Positions 7,927-17,114 are shown, counted from the stretch's first letter. The stretch: DNA of 40,576 nucleotides from Agrobacterium sp. a22-2 (GCF_012276985.1 NZ_JAAXMM010000024.1:1-40576), one strand, 5' to 3'. The notes: generated by a model not told the origin, from the letters alone. Program-made: numbers and translations.

Positions 7927-8278
7927 ACGTCCCTTGTCTCGCCTGCGCGATATCAGGGACAATGCTCTCAGCATTCGCGAATATGTCGGCGAGTTGGACG
8001 AAGCGGCGTTTCTTTCAAACAGGCTAGTACGAGATGCCAGCGAACGCTGTCTTGCGAGGATGTCTGAAGCGGCTGTAAAAATGGGACCGGTCGCGGAAGA
8101 GCTGATACCTGACGAAGATTGGCGGGCACTGCGAAATCTTGGCAATATTCTTCGGCACGACTACAACAATGTCTCAGTGGTCATCGTGTGGGAGTTGATT
8201 TCCAACCGGCTGGAGCCGCTTCTTGCGCAAGTGGAGCAGGTCCTCTCCCGCTATCCTGAAGACCGTGAAGATCTTTAG
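7916..8278 (+). CDS. hepT: HepT-like DUF86 protein (HEPN-fold toxin)
   Basis: A protein of 120 residues, all helical in appearance, with a HEPN-fold pattern. It starts inside the end of the nucleotidyltransferase gene (11-base overlap). HepT RNases carry R-x4-6-H-x-Y. Here the C-terminal motif is LRNLGNILRHDYNNV: the His and Tyr (RHDY) are intact, so the AMP-acceptor tyrosine is present. At the usual Arg position there is Gly (GN instead of RN), and the nearest upstream Arg is seven residues before the His. Activity as an RNase is therefore plausible but not assured. Its role as the partner of the preceding gene is well supported by order and overlap. Confidence 0.85.
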   Translation: MPSKRPLSRLRDIRDNALSIREYVGELDEAAFLSNRLVRDASERCLARMSEAAVKMGPVAEELIPDEDWRALRNLGNILRHDYNNVSVVIVWELISNRLEPLLAQVEQVLSRYPEDREDL

Positions 8279-8393
8279 GCGTCCGATGACGACTGCCTTT
8301 GCGCGACACACCGTTCTTGTTTCACTCCTATTCACCGAAGGGCACCCGCTATAATATCCGATCTCAAGAGATTTCAAACGTAAGCGAGGCCCC

Positions 8394-9320
8394 ATGTCCT
8401 TCTTTCCCGGCAACGACCCCATGCCCGGCGACGGGTTCGCCTGTGATGCGATCGAGCATCTGATCATTCCGCGCACCAGCGATATCGGCGGGTTCTCGGT
8501 GCGCCGGGCGCTGCCGACGGCACGGCGGCGGCTGGTCGGGCCGTTCATCTTCTTCGACCGCATGGGGCCGGCGATCCTGAAAGCGGGCGATGCCATGGAT
8601 GTGCGGCCGCATCCGCATATCGGGCTGTCGACCGTCACCTATCTGTTCGACGGCGAGATCAAGCATCGCGACAGTCTCGGCACCGAGCTTGTCATCAAGC
8701 CCGGCGACATCAACCTGATGACGGCGGGGCGCGGCATCGTACATTCGGAGCGTACGCCGGAAAACCTGCGCGGCGGGCCGCTGTCGATCTCCGGCCTGCA
8801 GACCTGGCTGGCGCTGCCCGATGACAAGGAAGAGATCGATCCGGCCTTTTCCCACACCGACAAGAGCGCCATGCCGCTGTTTGACGCCGATGGCGCCAGC
8901 GGCCGGGTGGTGATCGGCTCGATCTCCGGTTTGACCTCGCCGGTCCAGGTGTTTTCCGACACACTTTACGTGGACCTGACGCTCGAGCCGGGCCGCAGCT
9001 TTCCCTTCGATGCCGGCCACGAGGAACGCGCCGCCTATATCCTGTCGGGCGAGCTGGATGTCGCCGGAGACCTGTTTGCCGCCGACCAGCTGCTGGTGTT
9101 CAGGCCGGGCGATGCGATCACCCTGAAGGCCGGCGCGCAGGGCTGTCATGTCATGCTGTTCGGCGGTGCAGCGCTCAGTTCCAAGCGCCACATGTGGTGG
9201 AATTTCGTGTCGTCCTCGAAGGAACGCATCGAACAGGCCAAACAGGAGTGGAGAACCGGACGCTTCGATATCGTGCCGGGCGACGAGGAAGAGTTTATCC
9301 CTTTGCCGGACGGGCCGTAA
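8394..9320 (+). CDS. pirin family protein
   Basis: A protein of 308 residues with the bicupin fold. The metal site of the N-terminal cupin is intact: RPHPHIGLSTVTYLFDGEIK gives H73 and H75, and GRGIVHSER gives H117 and E119, matching the His-x-His...His-x-Glu ligands of human pirin. The second cupin (about 190-265) lacks these ligands, as usual. Bacterial pirins have been given quercetinase, redox-sensing or enzyme-regulating roles; the role here is unknown. A TATAAT box at 8350-8355 lies about 40 bases upstream, without a convincing -35. It is separated from dxs by about 120 bases on the same strand. Confidence 0.93.
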   Translation: MSFFPGNDPMPGDGFACDAIEHLIIPRTSDIGGFSVRRALPTARRRLVGPFIFFDRMGPAILKAGDAMDVRPHPHIGLSTVTYLFDGEIKHRDSLGTELVIKPGDINLMTAGRGIVHSERTPENLRGGPLSISGLQTWLALPDDKEEIDPAFSHTDKSAMPLFDADGASGRVVIGSISGLTSPVQVFSDTLYVDLTLEPGRSFPFDAGHEERAAYILSGELDVAGDLFAADQLLVFRPGDAITLKAGAQGCHVMLFGGAALSSKRHMWWNFVSSSKERIEQAKQEWRTGRFDIVPGDEEEFIPLPDGP

Positions 9321-9439
9321 CGCCTATATAGATTGCTGGCGCCCGAATTAAACCGACCGCATGCTTTTGCCTCACTCCGATCTGAAGTAAAGGCGTATCT
9401 TGCGCCTTGTTAAGAATGCAAAAGAAGAGGCTGGAGCCT

Positions 9440-11359
9440 GTGACATCGAAGCCGAATACGCCGCTGCTGGATGCGGTTCATCTGCCTGCCGATCTTCGGG
9501 GCATGAATGATCGCGATATGCCGCAGCTGGCGCGCGAGCTGCGCGACGAGATGATCGACGCGGTGTCGGTCACCGGCGGGCACCTGGGCGCCGGTCTCGG
9601 CGTCGTCGAGCTGACCATCGCCATCCACAAGGTTTTCGACACCCCGAACGACCGGCTGATCTTCGATGTCGGCCACCAGTGTTATCCGCACAAGATCCTG
9701 ACCGGCCGGCGCGACCGGATCCGCACGCTGCGCCAGGAAGGCGGCCTGTCCGGCTTTACCAAGCGGGCCGAGAGCGAATACGACCCCTTCGGTGCCGCCC
9801 ATTCCTCAACCTCGATCTCGGCCGGCCTCGGCATGGCGGTGGCCGCAGAACTCGGCGAAACCGACCGCAAGGTGATCGCTGTGATCGGCGACGGCGCCAT
9901 GTCGGCCGGCATGGCTTATGAGGCGCTCAACAATGCCGGCGCGCTCGACGCCCGGCTGATCGTCATTCTGAACGACAACGACATGTCGATCGCCCCGCCG
10001 ACCGGCGCGATGAGCGCCTATCTGGCGCGGCTGGCGTCCGGCCGCACCTATATGGGCTTTCGCGATCTCGGCAAGAAACTGACGGCCTATCTCGGCAAGA
10101 ATATCGACCGGGCCATCACCAGGGCCGTCGAACATGCGCGGGGTTACGTGACCGGCGGCACGATGTTCGAGGAGATGGGCTTCTATCATATCGGCCCGAT
10201 CGACGGTCACTCGTTCGAACATCTGCTGCCGGTGCTGCGCAATGTGCGCGACAATGCCAAGGGTCCGGTACTGATCCATGTGGTGACGCAGAAGGGCAAG
10301 GGCTATGCGCCGGCCGAGGCCGCCGCCGACAAGTATCACGGCGTCAACAAGTTCGACGTCATCACCGGCGCCCAGGCCAAAGCCAAGCCGAACGCGCCGA
10401 GCTATACCGCCGTGTTCGGCGAGGCGTTGGTGCAGGAGGCGATGCTGGACGACAAGATCGTCGGCATCACCGCCGCCATGCCGTCCGGCACCGGGCTCGA
10501 CAAGCTGGCCGAGATCTTCCCGAAGCGCACCTTCGATGTCGGCATTGCCGAGCAGCATGCGGTGACCTTTGCGGCGGGGCTGGCGACCGAAGGCTACAAG
10601 CCGTTCTGCGCGCTCTATTCCACCTTCCTGCAGCGGGCCTATGACCAGGTGGTGCATGACGTGGCGATCCAGGGGCTGCCGGTGCGTTTTCCGATCGATC
10701 GGGCCGGTTTCGTCGGCGCCGACGGGCCAACCCATGCCGGCTCTTTCGACACGGGGTTCCTTGCCTCCCTGCCCGGTTTCGTGGTGATGGCGGCGGCCGA
10801 CGAGGCGGAGCTGAAGCACATGGTGCGCACGGCTGCTGCCTATGACGACGGCCCGATCTCGTTTCGCTATCCGCGCGGCGAAGGGGTGGGCGTGGCGCTA
10901 CCGGAACGGGGCGAGATCCTGGAAATCGGCCGTGGCCGGATCGTCAAGGAAGGCACCAAGGTGGCGCTGCTGTCGTTCGGCACGCGGCTCGCCGATTGCC
11001 TGCTGGCGGCTGAAGATCTCGACGCCAGCGGCCTGTCGACGACGGTTGCCGATGCACGTTTTGCCAAGCCGCTCGACCATGATCTGATCCGCCGGCTGGC
11101 GCGCGAACATGCGGTTCTGGTGACGGTCGAGGAAGGGGCTGCCGGCGGCTTTGCCGCCCAGGTGCTGCAATTCCTGGCCACCGAAGGGCTGCTCGACAAT
11201 GGCCTGAAAGTGCGGCCGCTGGTCCTGCCTGACTTCTGGATGGACCAGGCCAAGCCCGAAGTGATGTATGCCAAATCCGGCCTCGATGCCGCCGGCATCG
11301 TCTCGACGGTGTTCAAGGCGCTGGGCCAGACGCATCTTGGTGTCGGGGCGGCGGGCTGA
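9440..11359 (+). CDS. dxs: 1-deoxy-D-xylulose-5-phosphate synthase
   Basis: A protein of 639 residues from GTG 9440. I prefer it over ATG 9416 because the resulting start (MTSKPNTPLLDAV) matches rhizobial Dxs proteins as I know them and GGAG/AGAGG lies upstream. The enzyme condenses pyruvate and glyceraldehyde-3-phosphate with thiamine diphosphate, the first step of the non-mevalonate isoprenoid pathway and a source for thiamine and pyridoxal. Visible motifs are GGHLGAGLGVVE (about 46-58), DVGHQCYPHKILTGR, the thiamine-diphosphate motif GDGAMSAGMAYEALNNAG (150-167), and in the pyrimidine domain GIAEQHAVTFAAGLA and DRAGFVGADGPTHAG. Full-length and apparently intact. Confidence 0.98.
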   Translation: MTSKPNTPLLDAVHLPADLRGMNDRDMPQLARELRDEMIDAVSVTGGHLGAGLGVVELTIAIHKVFDTPNDRLIFDVGHQCYPHKILTGRRDRIRTLRQEGGLSGFTKRAESEYDPFGAAHSSTSISAGLGMAVAAELGETDRKVIAVIGDGAMSAGMAYEALNNAGALDARLIVILNDNDMSIAPPTGAMSAYLARLASGRTYMGFRDLGKKLTAYLGKNIDRAITRAVEHARGYVTGGTMFEEMGFYHIGPIDGHSFEHLLPVLRNVRDNAKGPVLIHVVTQKGKGYAPAEAAADKYHGVNKFDVITGAQAKAKPNAPSYTAVFGEALVQEAMLDDKIVGITAAMPSGTGLDKLAEIFPKRTFDVGIAEQHAVTFAAGLATEGYKPFCALYSTFLQRAYDQVVHDVAIQGLPVRFPIDRAGFVGADGPTHAGSFDTGFLASLPGFVVMAAADEAELKHMVRTAAAYDDGPISFRYPRGEGVGVALPERGEILEIGRGRIVKEGTKVALLSFGTRLADCLLAAEDLDASGLSTTVADARFAKPLDHDLIRRLAREHAVLVTVEEGAAGGFAAQVLQFLATEGLLDNGLKVRPLVLPDFWMDQAKPEVMYAKSGLDAAGIVSTVFKALGQTHLGVGAAG

Positions 11360-11410
11360 CCGTATCCTAAAGTCTAGCGCGTTGGAACCGGACATCGTGA
11401 TTTTCGAATT

Positions 11411-11440
11411 GGTTTCGGCGGCTATAGTGCCGCCGAAACC
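11411..11440. terminator. strong hairpin between convergent genes
   Basis: GGTTTCGGCGGC-TATAGT-GCCGCCGAAACC is a perfect 12-base-pair stem with a six-base loop. It lies between the end of dxs and the end of the reverse-strand chemoreceptor gene. There is no U-tract on either side, so it may be a bidirectional, factor-assisted terminator or a 3'-end stabiliser. Confidence 0.6.
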
Positions 11441-11452
11441 CTGGGCGCTCGA

Positions 11453-13318
11453 TCAGCGCATTGCCACCCGAGGCCGCGCCGCAGTGCCCCGCGGGGCATT
11501 GCGCGACTGATCGTTGGCAACCGAACCGGAGATGCCGGCAAGCTTGAAATGCCCGATCAGATCGCGAAGCTTGCTGCTTTCCGATGCCAGGTTCGTGCTG
11601 GCTGCATTCGATTCCTCGACCATCGCCGCATTGCGCTGGGTGACCTGGTCCATCTGGTTGACCGCAATGTTGACTTCCTTCAGTCCCGTGGCTTGCTCCC
11701 TGGCGGAGATGGCGATCGAGTTCATGTGCTCGTTGATGGTGACGATGTAGCTCTCGATGGTTTTCAACGCCTCGCCGGTGCCGCTGACCAGCCGCACGCC
11801 GCTTTCCACCTCGACCGCGGATTTCTGAATCAGGACCTTGATCTCCTTGGCAGCCTTTGCCGAGCGCTGCGCCAGCTCGCGCACTTCCTGGGCAACGACG
11901 GCAAAACCTCTCCCCGCCTCGCCGGCCCGCGCCGCCTCGACGCCGGCATTCAGCGCCAGGAGATTGGTCTGGAAGGCGATCTCGTCGATCACGCCGATGA
12001 TGTTGGATATCTGCTTGGATGATTCCTCGATCCGGCTCATCGCCAGTACAGCCTCGGAGACCACGTCGCCCGACTTGCGGGCGCTATCGTTGGCCTTGGC
12101 GGCGACGAGCTGGGCTTCATCGGCCCGCTTTGTCGAATTGCCGACATTGACGGTGATCTGATCCAGAGCGGCTGCCGTTTGTTCCAGCGAGGCGGCCTGC
12201 TGCTCCGTTCGTTTGGCCAGATCATCGGCGCTGGAGGCAATTTCCTGGGTGCCATTGTCGATGGCGCCTGCCGCTGCAGCCACGCATAACAGGGTTTCGG
12301 AAAGCTGGAGAACCGCGGCGTTGAAATCCTTGCACAGAGAGGTGAAATCCTCCGACACGGTTTCGGTGATCTGGTAGCTGAGGTCGCCTGCGGCGAGGCG
12401 ATTGAGGCCGTTCGCTAGGGCGCTCGTCGCCTCAAGAAGCTGGCGACGGGCCTCCTCGGCTGCAGCTTTGCGTAGCTCGTGGCGCTGCAGTTCGTTGTCG
12501 CGGCGCGCGGTCTCGGATTCCTCGGTCAGTCGGCGGTTGTCGATCGCCGCCTCGCGGAAGATTTCGACGGCCGCCGCCATGGCGCCGATCTCGTCGTTCC
12601 GTCCGGCAAAGGGGATCGTGTCGGCGCAATTGCCGGCCGCAAGATCCTTCATCGAGGCGGTGATTTTCTGTACGGGCTGCGCTATGCCTGTGATGGAATA
12701 GATGCCGGCGGCGATCAGGATCAGAAGACACAAGCCGGTGGCAACCTGGCTGATCACGACCGTCGTCGCAAACAGCTGCTGGCTCACCTGATAGGCTTCG
12801 AGAACCTTGGAAAGGTTGTGGTCAATGATTGCCACCAGCTCCGGCTTCACCAGAGCGATCTGCGGCAGCATCTCCTTGTTGAGGATCAGAGCGGCTTCGG
12901 CCGCGTTCTCTTTTCCAACCAGTTTCTTGATCTTGTCGCCGGGTACCCTGTAGCTCTCAACCCCCTTTTCGATATTGGTGAGGAGTTCCTTGTCCTTGGC
13001 TGAGGTGCTAATTGCCCGCACCGCGGCGAACGCATCTCCGAGTTCCTTGTCCCGCTCGGCCATAAAGGCGTCCGCCCCGGCGATGTCTTCCGGTGTTTCG
13101 GCGATGACGTGGCGCGCATAGCCGAAGTTCATGCGCGTAAACGCCATGCGGATATCCTGGGCGGCCATCAGCTTGGGGACCATGCTGTTGACGATCTCCC
13201 CGGATTGCTGGCTCATCTTGGTAATGCCCATATTCGTCACCCAGGCAAAACCACCAAACATCATGCCGATGAGAACGAAGGTGCTGATCAATACGGTCTT
13301 TATCTTAGGACGTGACAT
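11453..13318 (-). CDS. methyl-accepting chemotaxis protein 1 (no C-terminal tether)
   Basis: A protein of 621 residues. A transmembrane segment at about 9-28 and another at about 184-210 flank a periplasmic four-helix-type sensor. HAMP follows (QPVQKITASMKDLAAG...), then a second HAMP-like segment (LNRLAAGDLSYQITETVSED), and the signalling coiled coil with the conserved hairpin tip DEIAFQTNLLALNAGVEAAR at about 445-470. It relays ligand signals to CheA/CheW. It closely resembles the receptor at 17296-19209 in layout and wording (FAGRNDEIGAMAAAVEIFRE against FAGRADEIGAMAAAVEIFRQ). Unlike the other two receptors here, it ends in RPRVAMR and lacks the WxEF tail that recruits adaptation enzymes. 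AT-rich DNA upstream probably holds its promoter. Confidence 0.95.
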   Translation of the reverse strand: MSRPKIKTVLISTFVLIGMMFGGFAWVTNMGITKMSQQSGEIVNSMVPKLMAAQDIRMAFTRMNFGYARHVIAETPEDIAGADAFMAERDKELGDAFAAVRAISTSAKDKELLTNIEKGVESYRVPGDKIKKLVGKENAAEAALILNKEMLPQIALVKPELVAIIDHNLSKVLEAYQVSQQLFATTVVISQVATGLCLLILIAAGIYSITGIAQPVQKITASMKDLAAGNCADTIPFAGRNDEIGAMAAAVEIFREAAIDNRRLTEESETARRDNELQRHELRKAAAEEARRQLLEATSALANGLNRLAAGDLSYQITETVSEDFTSLCKDFNAAVLQLSETLLCVAAAAGAIDNGTQEIASSADDLAKRTEQQAASLEQTAAALDQITVNVGNSTKRADEAQLVAAKANDSARKSGDVVSEAVLAMSRIEESSKQISNIIGVIDEIAFQTNLLALNAGVEAARAGEAGRGFAVVAQEVRELAQRSAKAAKEIKVLIQKSAVEVESGVRLVSGTGEALKTIESYIVTINEHMNSIAISAREQATGLKEVNIAVNQMDQVTQRNAAMVEESNAASTNLASESSKLRDLIGHFKLAGISGSVANDQSRNAPRGTAARPRVAMR

Positions 13319-13734
13319 GTGCGCTCACTCTCTTCCAGAGGAACAACCGGAACGAGCGGCAATACCCCTTTTCAGAGCATACCTTCCACCACGCCGCCGA
13401 CCATTGGGACTTGCCGCACACGATATATGCGCGTCATGAGAGCATTATGGGTTACTTTGTATTAACAAACAATTTTTTATCTTTTACTAATATCACTATC
13501 TTCGAGAGTTTTTTCGGCCACACACAACCGCACGTATCTCGCTTTTGTCTTATCGCAGGTTCTGGATGGAAGACTGTGGGACACCTTGCCCGAAACCTGC
13601 TGAGTGTTTCCCGCAGGGACGGCGCCTGCATCTCCATGTCCGGGTCGCCGGGGCACACAGCACGGCGGTGGTGCGGCAGGAAGGCCTAAGGCGCAGCCGA
13701 CTGCTCTTTTTATGACGTCTCTCGGATGGGGGCC
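13319..13734. other. intergenic region upstream of chemoreceptor 1
   Basis: The part from about 13440 to 13510 is unusually AT-rich (long T and A runs, ATTAACAAACAATTTTTTATC) and probably contains the promoter of the reverse-strand chemoreceptor gene. Several open frames cross this region on both strands, but none has a ribosome site, recognisable motif or normal codon bias. I see no RNA gene. Confidence 0.4.
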
Positions 13735-13845
13735 ATGTCGGTACGCCAGGGACGAATGCTGATGCCAACCCGCGATGTCGAAATCGACGACGATCCAGAC
13801 GATGGCCTTGCCGCCAGTAGAGCGGACGACACGCGGGCCCTGTGA
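13735..13845 (+). CDS. possible small ORF, 36-residue acidic peptide
   Basis: ATG 13735 is preceded by GGATGGGGG. The frame runs for 36 codons and stops 17 bases before a textbook terminator on the same strand. The peptide is acidic in its middle (RDVEIDDDPDDGLAASRADD) with no membrane segment. The terminator implies that a forward transcript ends here, and this is the only short frame that fits. It could be a genuine small protein, the remnant of a longer gene, or a chance frame in a non-coding transcript. I recognise no family. Confidence 0.35.
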   Translation: MSVRQGRMLMPTRDVEIDDDPDDGLAASRADDTRAL

Positions 13846-13862
13846 GATGCCATCCAATTTTA

Positions 13863-13898
13863 CGGCGAGAGACATCCATCTCTCGCCGCTTTTCTTTT
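13863..13898 (+). terminator. rho-independent terminator
   Basis: CGGCGAGAGA-CATCCA-TCTCTCGCCG is a perfect ten-base-pair stem followed by CTTTTCTTTT on the forward strand. No annotated long gene ends just upstream on that strand, so it points to a short forward transcript (see the small ORF at 13735-13845). Confidence 0.75.
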
Positions 13899-13951
13899 GT
13901 AACCAGCCTCTTTGCCGGACAGGTGCGTTTATTCCTTTGGCGCGCGGACGA

Positions 13952-15883
13952 TCAGAATTCCGACCATTCCTGCTTCACGGCCGCGGACGACGATGCGCCG
14001 CCGCCGAACGCCTTGGTGACGCGGGAGGCGAGAGCGCGGGCCGGCGAGGCTGCCGGGGCGGACGAACGGCTGGCGACTGCCACCTGACCGCCGCGACCTT
14101 CCTCGAAGGTGAACTGGCTCAGCAGGTTGTTGAGCGCTGCCGCTTCCGTTGCCAGCGAATGGCTGGCTGCCGTCTGCTCCTCGACCATGGCGGCATTTTG
14201 CTGGGTGCCCTGGTCCATGGCGTTGACGGCGGTGTTGATCTCCTGCAGGCCGGTCGACTGTTCGCGGCTGGCCGTGACGATTGCCGCAACATGGCCGCTG
14301 ATCTCCTGCACGGCCGTGACGATCTTCTGCAGTTCGTGACCGGTTTCGCCGACCAGGGCGACGCCCGAGCCGACCTGTTTGCTGGAGGTCGAGATCAGCG
14401 CCTTGATTTCCTTGGCGGCATTGGCCGAACGCTGGGCCAGTTCGCGCACTTCCTGGGCGACGACCGCAAAGCCCTTGCCGGCATCACCGGCGCGGGCGGC
14501 TTCGACGCCGGCATTCAGCGCCAAAAGGTTGGTCTGGAAGGCGATATCCTCGATGACGCCGATGATATTGCCGATCTCGCCGGACGACTTTTCGATCTCG
14601 GTCATGGCGGAGACGGCATTGCGCACCACCTGGCCCGACCGCTCGGCACCATCGCGGGTGCTGGCGACCAGCTGGCCGACATCCTCGGCGCGCTTGGCGG
14701 TGTCCTTGACGGTTGTGGTGACCTGTTCGAGGGCAGCCGCGGTTTGCTCGACGGAGGCCGCCTGCTGCTCGGTGCGCTTGGCCAGATCGTCGGCCGAGGC
14801 GCGGATTTCGGCCGCGCCGGCATTGATGGCCGAGGCGTTGGCGCCGACAGACTGCAGGGCAGCCTGGAGCTTTTCGAGCGAGTCGTTGAAGTTGACGCGC
14901 AGCGCATCGAGACGCGGTGCGAAGCCCGCGCGGATGCGGAAGGCCACATTGCCATCGGCCAGCGCCGAAAGGCCAGAGGCCAGCTGGTTCATCGCAAAGC
15001 CGATTTCTTCGGCTTCCTGGGCCTTTTCGGCTTCGGCGGTGCGACGCTCTTCCTCGGACTTGCGGCGCATGGCGTCGGTTTCGCCGGACAGGCGCAGCTT
15101 TTCGATGGCTGCCTCCTTGAAGACGACGACGGCCTTGGCCATCTGGCCGACTTCGTCGGAGCGGTCGAGCGCCGGGACTTCGACATCGTGCTGGCCATCG
15201 GCCAGGCGGCCCATGGCCGTGGTCATGCCGACGATCGGCGTGACGATGGAGCGCGACAGCGCCCAGATCAGAATGACGGCCATGCCGCCGGCGATAGCGC
15301 CGCCAAGCAGAAGTGCCATTTCAAGATTGAAATGCGCGTTGGCCTGACCGGCCGAATTGGCCTCTATCTGCGCATTGACGGCCTGCTTGATGCTGGCCGA
15401 TGCTTCGCGGAAGGCGTCGAGCTGACCCTTGGAGGCATTGCGGCCGATCTCGATCACTTCGGAGATTGGCGCTTCGGTGTTCTTGCGGGCGGCCAGCTGC
15501 GGTTCGGTCAGCTGGGTGTGGAAGACATCGGCGGCCGTCTTCATGCCATCGAGCAGGGTGATGAGATTGGCATCGCCGGCGGCATGGATCTTGGCGCTCT
15601 CAATCGCCTTCAGCATCTTTTCGCGTTGAGCGAAAACGTCCTTGTAGGTGCTTTCGCTGCGAAACAGCAGGAAGCCGCGCTGGTTGACGGCCTGCTCGAG
15701 CATGGCTTCAAGGGCGTTGTCGACTTCGGCCAGGATCTTTTCCGACTGCGCCTGCTCCTGCGAGGCGAGCTTGGCGGCATAGGCTTCCCAGAACACGACT
15801 GCAGAAGCGAAGAAGCAGCCTGCCATGATCCCACAGAAGGTCAGGATCAACTTTTTGTTGAGAGAGAGGTTCTTCAGGGACAT
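13952..15883 (-). CDS. methyl-accepting chemotaxis protein 2 (with EWSEF tail)
   Basis: A protein of 643 residues. Transmembrane segments lie at about 12-32 and 188-210. The periplasmic part is helical and includes VNQRGFLLFRSESTYKDVF, reminiscent of CHASE3/four-helix sensors. HAMP (TPIVGMTTAMGRLADGQHDV) leads to a long coiled coil and a second HAMP-like unit (LSALADGNVAFRIRAGF). The signalling tip EDIAFQTNLLALNAGVEAAR lies near 446. The C-terminus is a flexible Ala/Ser-rich linker ending KQEWSEF, the type of pentapeptide that tethers CheR/CheB. It is less similar to the other two receptors than they are to each other. It probably signals through CheA/CheW; the ligand is unknown. Confidence 0.95.
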   Translation of the reverse strand: MSLKNLSLNKKLILTFCGIMAGCFFASAVVFWEAYAAKLASQEQAQSEKILAEVDNALEAMLEQAVNQRGFLLFRSESTYKDVFAQREKMLKAIESAKIHAAGDANLITLLDGMKTAADVFHTQLTEPQLAARKNTEAPISEVIEIGRNASKGQLDAFREASASIKQAVNAQIEANSAGQANAHFNLEMALLLGGAIAGGMAVILIWALSRSIVTPIVGMTTAMGRLADGQHDVEVPALDRSDEVGQMAKAVVVFKEAAIEKLRLSGETDAMRRKSEEERRTAEAEKAQEAEEIGFAMNQLASGLSALADGNVAFRIRAGFAPRLDALRVNFNDSLEKLQAALQSVGANASAINAGAAEIRASADDLAKRTEQQAASVEQTAAALEQVTTTVKDTAKRAEDVGQLVASTRDGAERSGQVVRNAVSAMTEIEKSSGEIGNIIGVIEDIAFQTNLLALNAGVEAARAGDAGKGFAVVAQEVRELAQRSANAAKEIKALISTSSKQVGSGVALVGETGHELQKIVTAVQEISGHVAAIVTASREQSTGLQEINTAVNAMDQGTQQNAAMVEEQTAASHSLATEAAALNNLLSQFTFEEGRGGQVAVASRSSAPAASPARALASRVTKAFGGGASSSAAVKQEWSEF

Positions 15884-16115
15884 CGATCATTCTTTCTCGC
15901 TTTGGGAGTGAAGCGAAACGCGACGCGACGCGGCTACGACCGGGCGTCGGCAAGGGAAGAAAACATGATCGGACTTCGCCGCAGCGCAGGCCATCATGGC
16001 TCGCTCGGACGTCGACGAATCTAACAATCGGGGCCATCTTGCCGGGATTGCCCTTACAATCCGTTAGCGTTTCCCGGAAATCGTCGGAAAAGCGACTCTT
16101 CGGAGCGTGCAGATT

Positions 16116-17114
16116 TTACTGGTTCGGACCGATCAGCAGGACATGCAGGTCCTTTTCCGGATAGAAGTCCTTAGCCGTCATCTGAAAGGTGGTGGGACCG
16201 ATCTTCTTCACTCCCTGGCCGCAGAAGCTCACGAAATAAGCCGGATCGCCCTTGTCGACCGTCAGGGTGAAGGACTTGATCGGACCGTTCCAGTTGGCGC
16301 CCGTGGTCAGGATGTAGGACAGCCATTTTTCGATGAAGTACACGCCCTTGTCGTAGTCCTGCTGCTTTTCGAGCTTTGCAGCCGTCTTCATGAAGGCATC
16401 GTCGATGCAGTAGCGCTCCTTGTATTCGGCGAAATAATCGCTCGGCTTGCCGTCCTGGATGAAGGTCATCGCCACCGTGCCGCCGACGCTCGGGCGATAG
16501 CTGTGGTGGACCTTGACCTCCTTGCCGGCCGGAAAGGTGGTGCGCCACCAGAAGGCGGTGGTCAGCTTCCAGGTCGGGTAGAATTCCGGGTCGACGGGAC
16601 TTTCCGGGCTATAGGCCATGTCGAGGATCAGGCCGCGGGTCTGCCAGTCCTTGAGGATATCGGCCGGCAGCTTGGCGATCGAAGCGCGCGTCGCGTCGCT
16701 GAGCGGCAGCAAGGAGACGCCCTGCCCGACGATGTCCTGCGTGACGTCGATGCCGTTGACATAGGCACGCTGCTGCAGGGTGGGCTCGATCGGCTTGCCG
16801 TCCTGGGAGACGGTGAAGCCCATGAAATTGTCATGCTCGACATCGTCAAGGCCGCCCATGAACTCCACGCCGCCGGAAATATCGGGCATCGGAAAGGCGA
16901 CCATGGTCTCCAGATCCCTGTCCGCTTCGTTGCGGAAGACGTAGTCGACGCGGACCTCGCTTGGCGAGATGAACAGGTTTTCGCTCTCCATCGAAATGTC
17001 GTCCTGGCGGGTATAGACGAGCCCGCCGGCTTCCAGCACCGCTGTCGTGTCATTGGCGGCAGCGGGGGCTGCCAGCGTCATAACGCTCAGGAGTGTCGGG
17101 ATCCATTTCGTCAT
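16116..17114 (-). CDS. DUF4424 family secreted protein
   Basis: A protein of 332 residues with a signal peptide (MTKWIPTLLSVMTLAAPAAA, cleavage before NDTTA). The mature protein begins with a beta-rich, DUF4424-like pattern: LEAGGLVYTRQDDISMESEN, then VDYVFRNEADRDLETMVAFP, and a later VHHSYRPSVGGTV. The family is found in the periplasm of many proteobacteria and has no known function. It has two late cysteines (YCIDDAF and FCGQG). It lies between two chemoreceptor genes on the same strand, with gaps of about 180 and 230 bases, so co-transcription is uncertain. Whether it has any link to chemotaxis cannot be judged here. Confidence 0.82.
   Translation of the reverse strand: MTKWIPTLLSVMTLAAPAAANDTTAVLEAGGLVYTRQDDISMESENLFISPSEVRVDYVFRNEADRDLETMVAFPMPDISGGVEFMGGLDDVEHDNFMGFTVSQDGKPIEPTLQQRAYVNGIDVTQDIVGQGVSLLPLSDATRASIAKLPADILKDWQTRGLILDMAYSPESPVDPEFYPTWKLTTAFWWRTTFPAGKEVKVHHSYRPSVGGTVAMTFIQDGKPSDYFAEYKERYCIDDAFMKTAAKLEKQQDYDKGVYFIEKWLSYILTTGANWNGPIKSFTLTVDKGDPAYFVSFCGQGVKKIGPTTFQMTAKDFYPEKDLHVLLIGPNQ

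Noticed and set aside
13312..13875. Forward frame 13312-13689 and reverse frame 13477-13875 as protein genes
   Set aside because: No ribosome site, low-complexity Pro/Arg/Cys-rich ends, and conflict with the AT-rich promoter region and the terminator.
13775..16024. Long forward frame opposite chemoreceptor 2, and a similar one at 17047-19200 opposite chemoreceptor 3
   Set aside because: Both are shadows of helical receptor genes; their translations are Gly/Asp/Leu-rich and have no family features.
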